Positions 5,440 to 5,838 of a DNA stretch of 5,838 bases are shown in pieces. The notes beneath the pieces were generated by a model. That model searched no databases. It was not told where the DNA came from and worked only from the letters and a program-made list of their open reading frames with translations. The DNA is from Bacteroidota bacterium. GTDB lineage: Bacteria > Bacteroidota > Bacteroidia > Cytophagales > Cyclobacteriaceae. The stretch is from the NCBI GenBank assembly GCA_003242315.1, contig QGUY01000249.1, positions 1 to 5,838 on the forward strand, given 5' to 3'. Positions within the stretch are counted from its first letter, which is position 1; the number at the start of each line of letters is the position of its first letter. The position numbers were made by a program, and so were the translations under genes.

Positions 5440-5758
5440 GGTTGAAAAAGCATCGATTTGTAAAGTGAAAAAACGAAACTGTATTATTACTTCCTTCTTA
5501 CATCAGCGATGTAAACAATTGTCAAATTCCGCTTTCTTCCATCTGCTGGGGCGCCGCTATTGCTTGGTTCTGATTGTACTTTGGGGTTTTTCTTTTTCGC
5601 CAAAATCGCGCATTGACATGTAAGAATTAGCGCAAGATAGATTGGTAATTTTTTTGCGATTTTAACCCCGTAGAGCCCACTTTTAGGCTGGTTTCGCAGT
5701 CCTATTTTGAGGCAGCCAGTCAACCAGACCATGCATGCGACTTGTTCGAAAGGGCACC
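5440..5758. other. Gene-poor stretch with a doubtful 81-codon minus-strand ORF and a short hairpin
   Basis: No recognisable gene lies between the promoter of the beta-barrel gene and the stop of the membrane protein at 5759. The longest frame runs from ATG 5732 to the stop at 5487 on the minus strand (81 codons). It has a hydrophobic segment LPIYLALILTCQCAIL at about residues 30-45 followed by a basic, Ser/Pro-rich tail ending NLTIVYIADVRRK. I do not recognise it. There is no clear signal peptide at its first residue and no proper lipobox, so I do not call it a gene. The stretch also holds the perfect hairpin TTACATC-AGC-GATGTAA (5498-5514) and an AAAATCGC/GCGATTTT inverted pair about 50 bases apart. 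No T-tailed terminator for the upstream membrane protein is visible. Confidence 0.4.
5498..5514. repeat. Perfect 7-base inverted repeat with a 3-base loop
   Basis: TTACATC (5498-5504), AGC, GATGTAA (5508-5514). The dyad lies about 60 bases upstream of the -33 box of the beta-barrel promoter, a position where an operator or activator site could act. It lacks a T run long enough for a terminator. The symmetry is visible; any binding protein is unknown. Confidence 0.45.
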
Positions 5759-5838
5759 TTAAAAGGTATACGTCGTGAAAGGTTCGTATTTGATCAGCGC
5801 AATGAGAAGCGGCGTCCCAAGAACAACAGCAACGGTAA
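5759..5838 (-). CDS. C-terminal end of an unidentified membrane protein (rest lies beyond the right edge)
   Basis: On the minus strand the right-edge frame gives 25 codons, TVAVVLGTPLLIALIKYE then PFTTYTF, and stops at TAA (5759-5761). The segment VAVVLGTPLLIALI is a convincing last transmembrane helix, followed by a short polar tail. It is the only right-edge minus-strand frame with this character. Another frame stays open, but it is Cys-rich and unlike a protein. Too little is present to name a family, so transporter or other polytopic membrane protein is all that can be said. It is too short to appear in ordinary gene calls on this window. Confidence 0.6.
   Translation of the reverse strand, partial: TVAVVLGTPLLIALIKYEPFTTYTF

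Overview
The window looks like a piece of a Bacteroidota chromosome, probably from the Cytophagales/Chitinophagales side. This is an inference from gene families and promoter style. It carries a PorT-type outer-membrane beta-barrel, a DUF5060/DUF4038 glycoside-hydrolase-like protein and secreted cupins. It also has two GTTG-N20-(-7) promoters of the Bacteroidota type and lacks Shine-Dalgarno sequences ahead of starts. Base composition is close to balanced.

Layout. At the left edge is the end of a plus-strand rhodanese-domain protein (1-320). A short convergent gap follows, and everything else runs on the minus strand. Read in the direction of transcription from the right edge, the order is: the last 25 codons of an unidentified membrane protein (5759-5838); a 377-base gene-poor gap with a small doubtful ORF, a perfect short hairpin and the promoter of the next gene; an outer-membrane beta-barrel gene (4794-5381) closed by a strong intrinsic terminator; a secreted endonuclease/exonuclease/phosphatase-fold enzyme (3822-4664); a secreted single-domain cupin (3234-3773); a short coding-looking remnant on the plus strand (3139-3237); a tRNA with anticodon CAU, most likely the lysidine-modified tRNA-Ile2 (3013-3086), with its own promoter; a secreted two-domain cupin (2094-2846); and a secreted glycoside-hydrolase-like protein (407-2059).

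How the genes work together. All five complete protein genes encode exported products (periplasm, outer membrane or outside). The bicupin and the glycoside-hydrolase-like gene are 34 bases apart and very probably co-transcribed. The phosphatase-fold enzyme and the single cupin, 48 bases apart, form a second likely pair. The first pair reads as a small carbohydrate-processing unit without SusC/SusD partners or a regulator in view, but its substrate cannot be read from the sequence. I see no CRISPR array, insertion sequence, integrase, toxin-antitoxin or defence module. I do not think the window holds a clearly new system. The points most worth a second look are the hydrolase-bicupin pair with its altered acidic motif, the A10 tract at the start of the phosphatase-fold gene, the SRPBCC-like remnant beside the tRNA, and the unexplained gap at 5487-5758.
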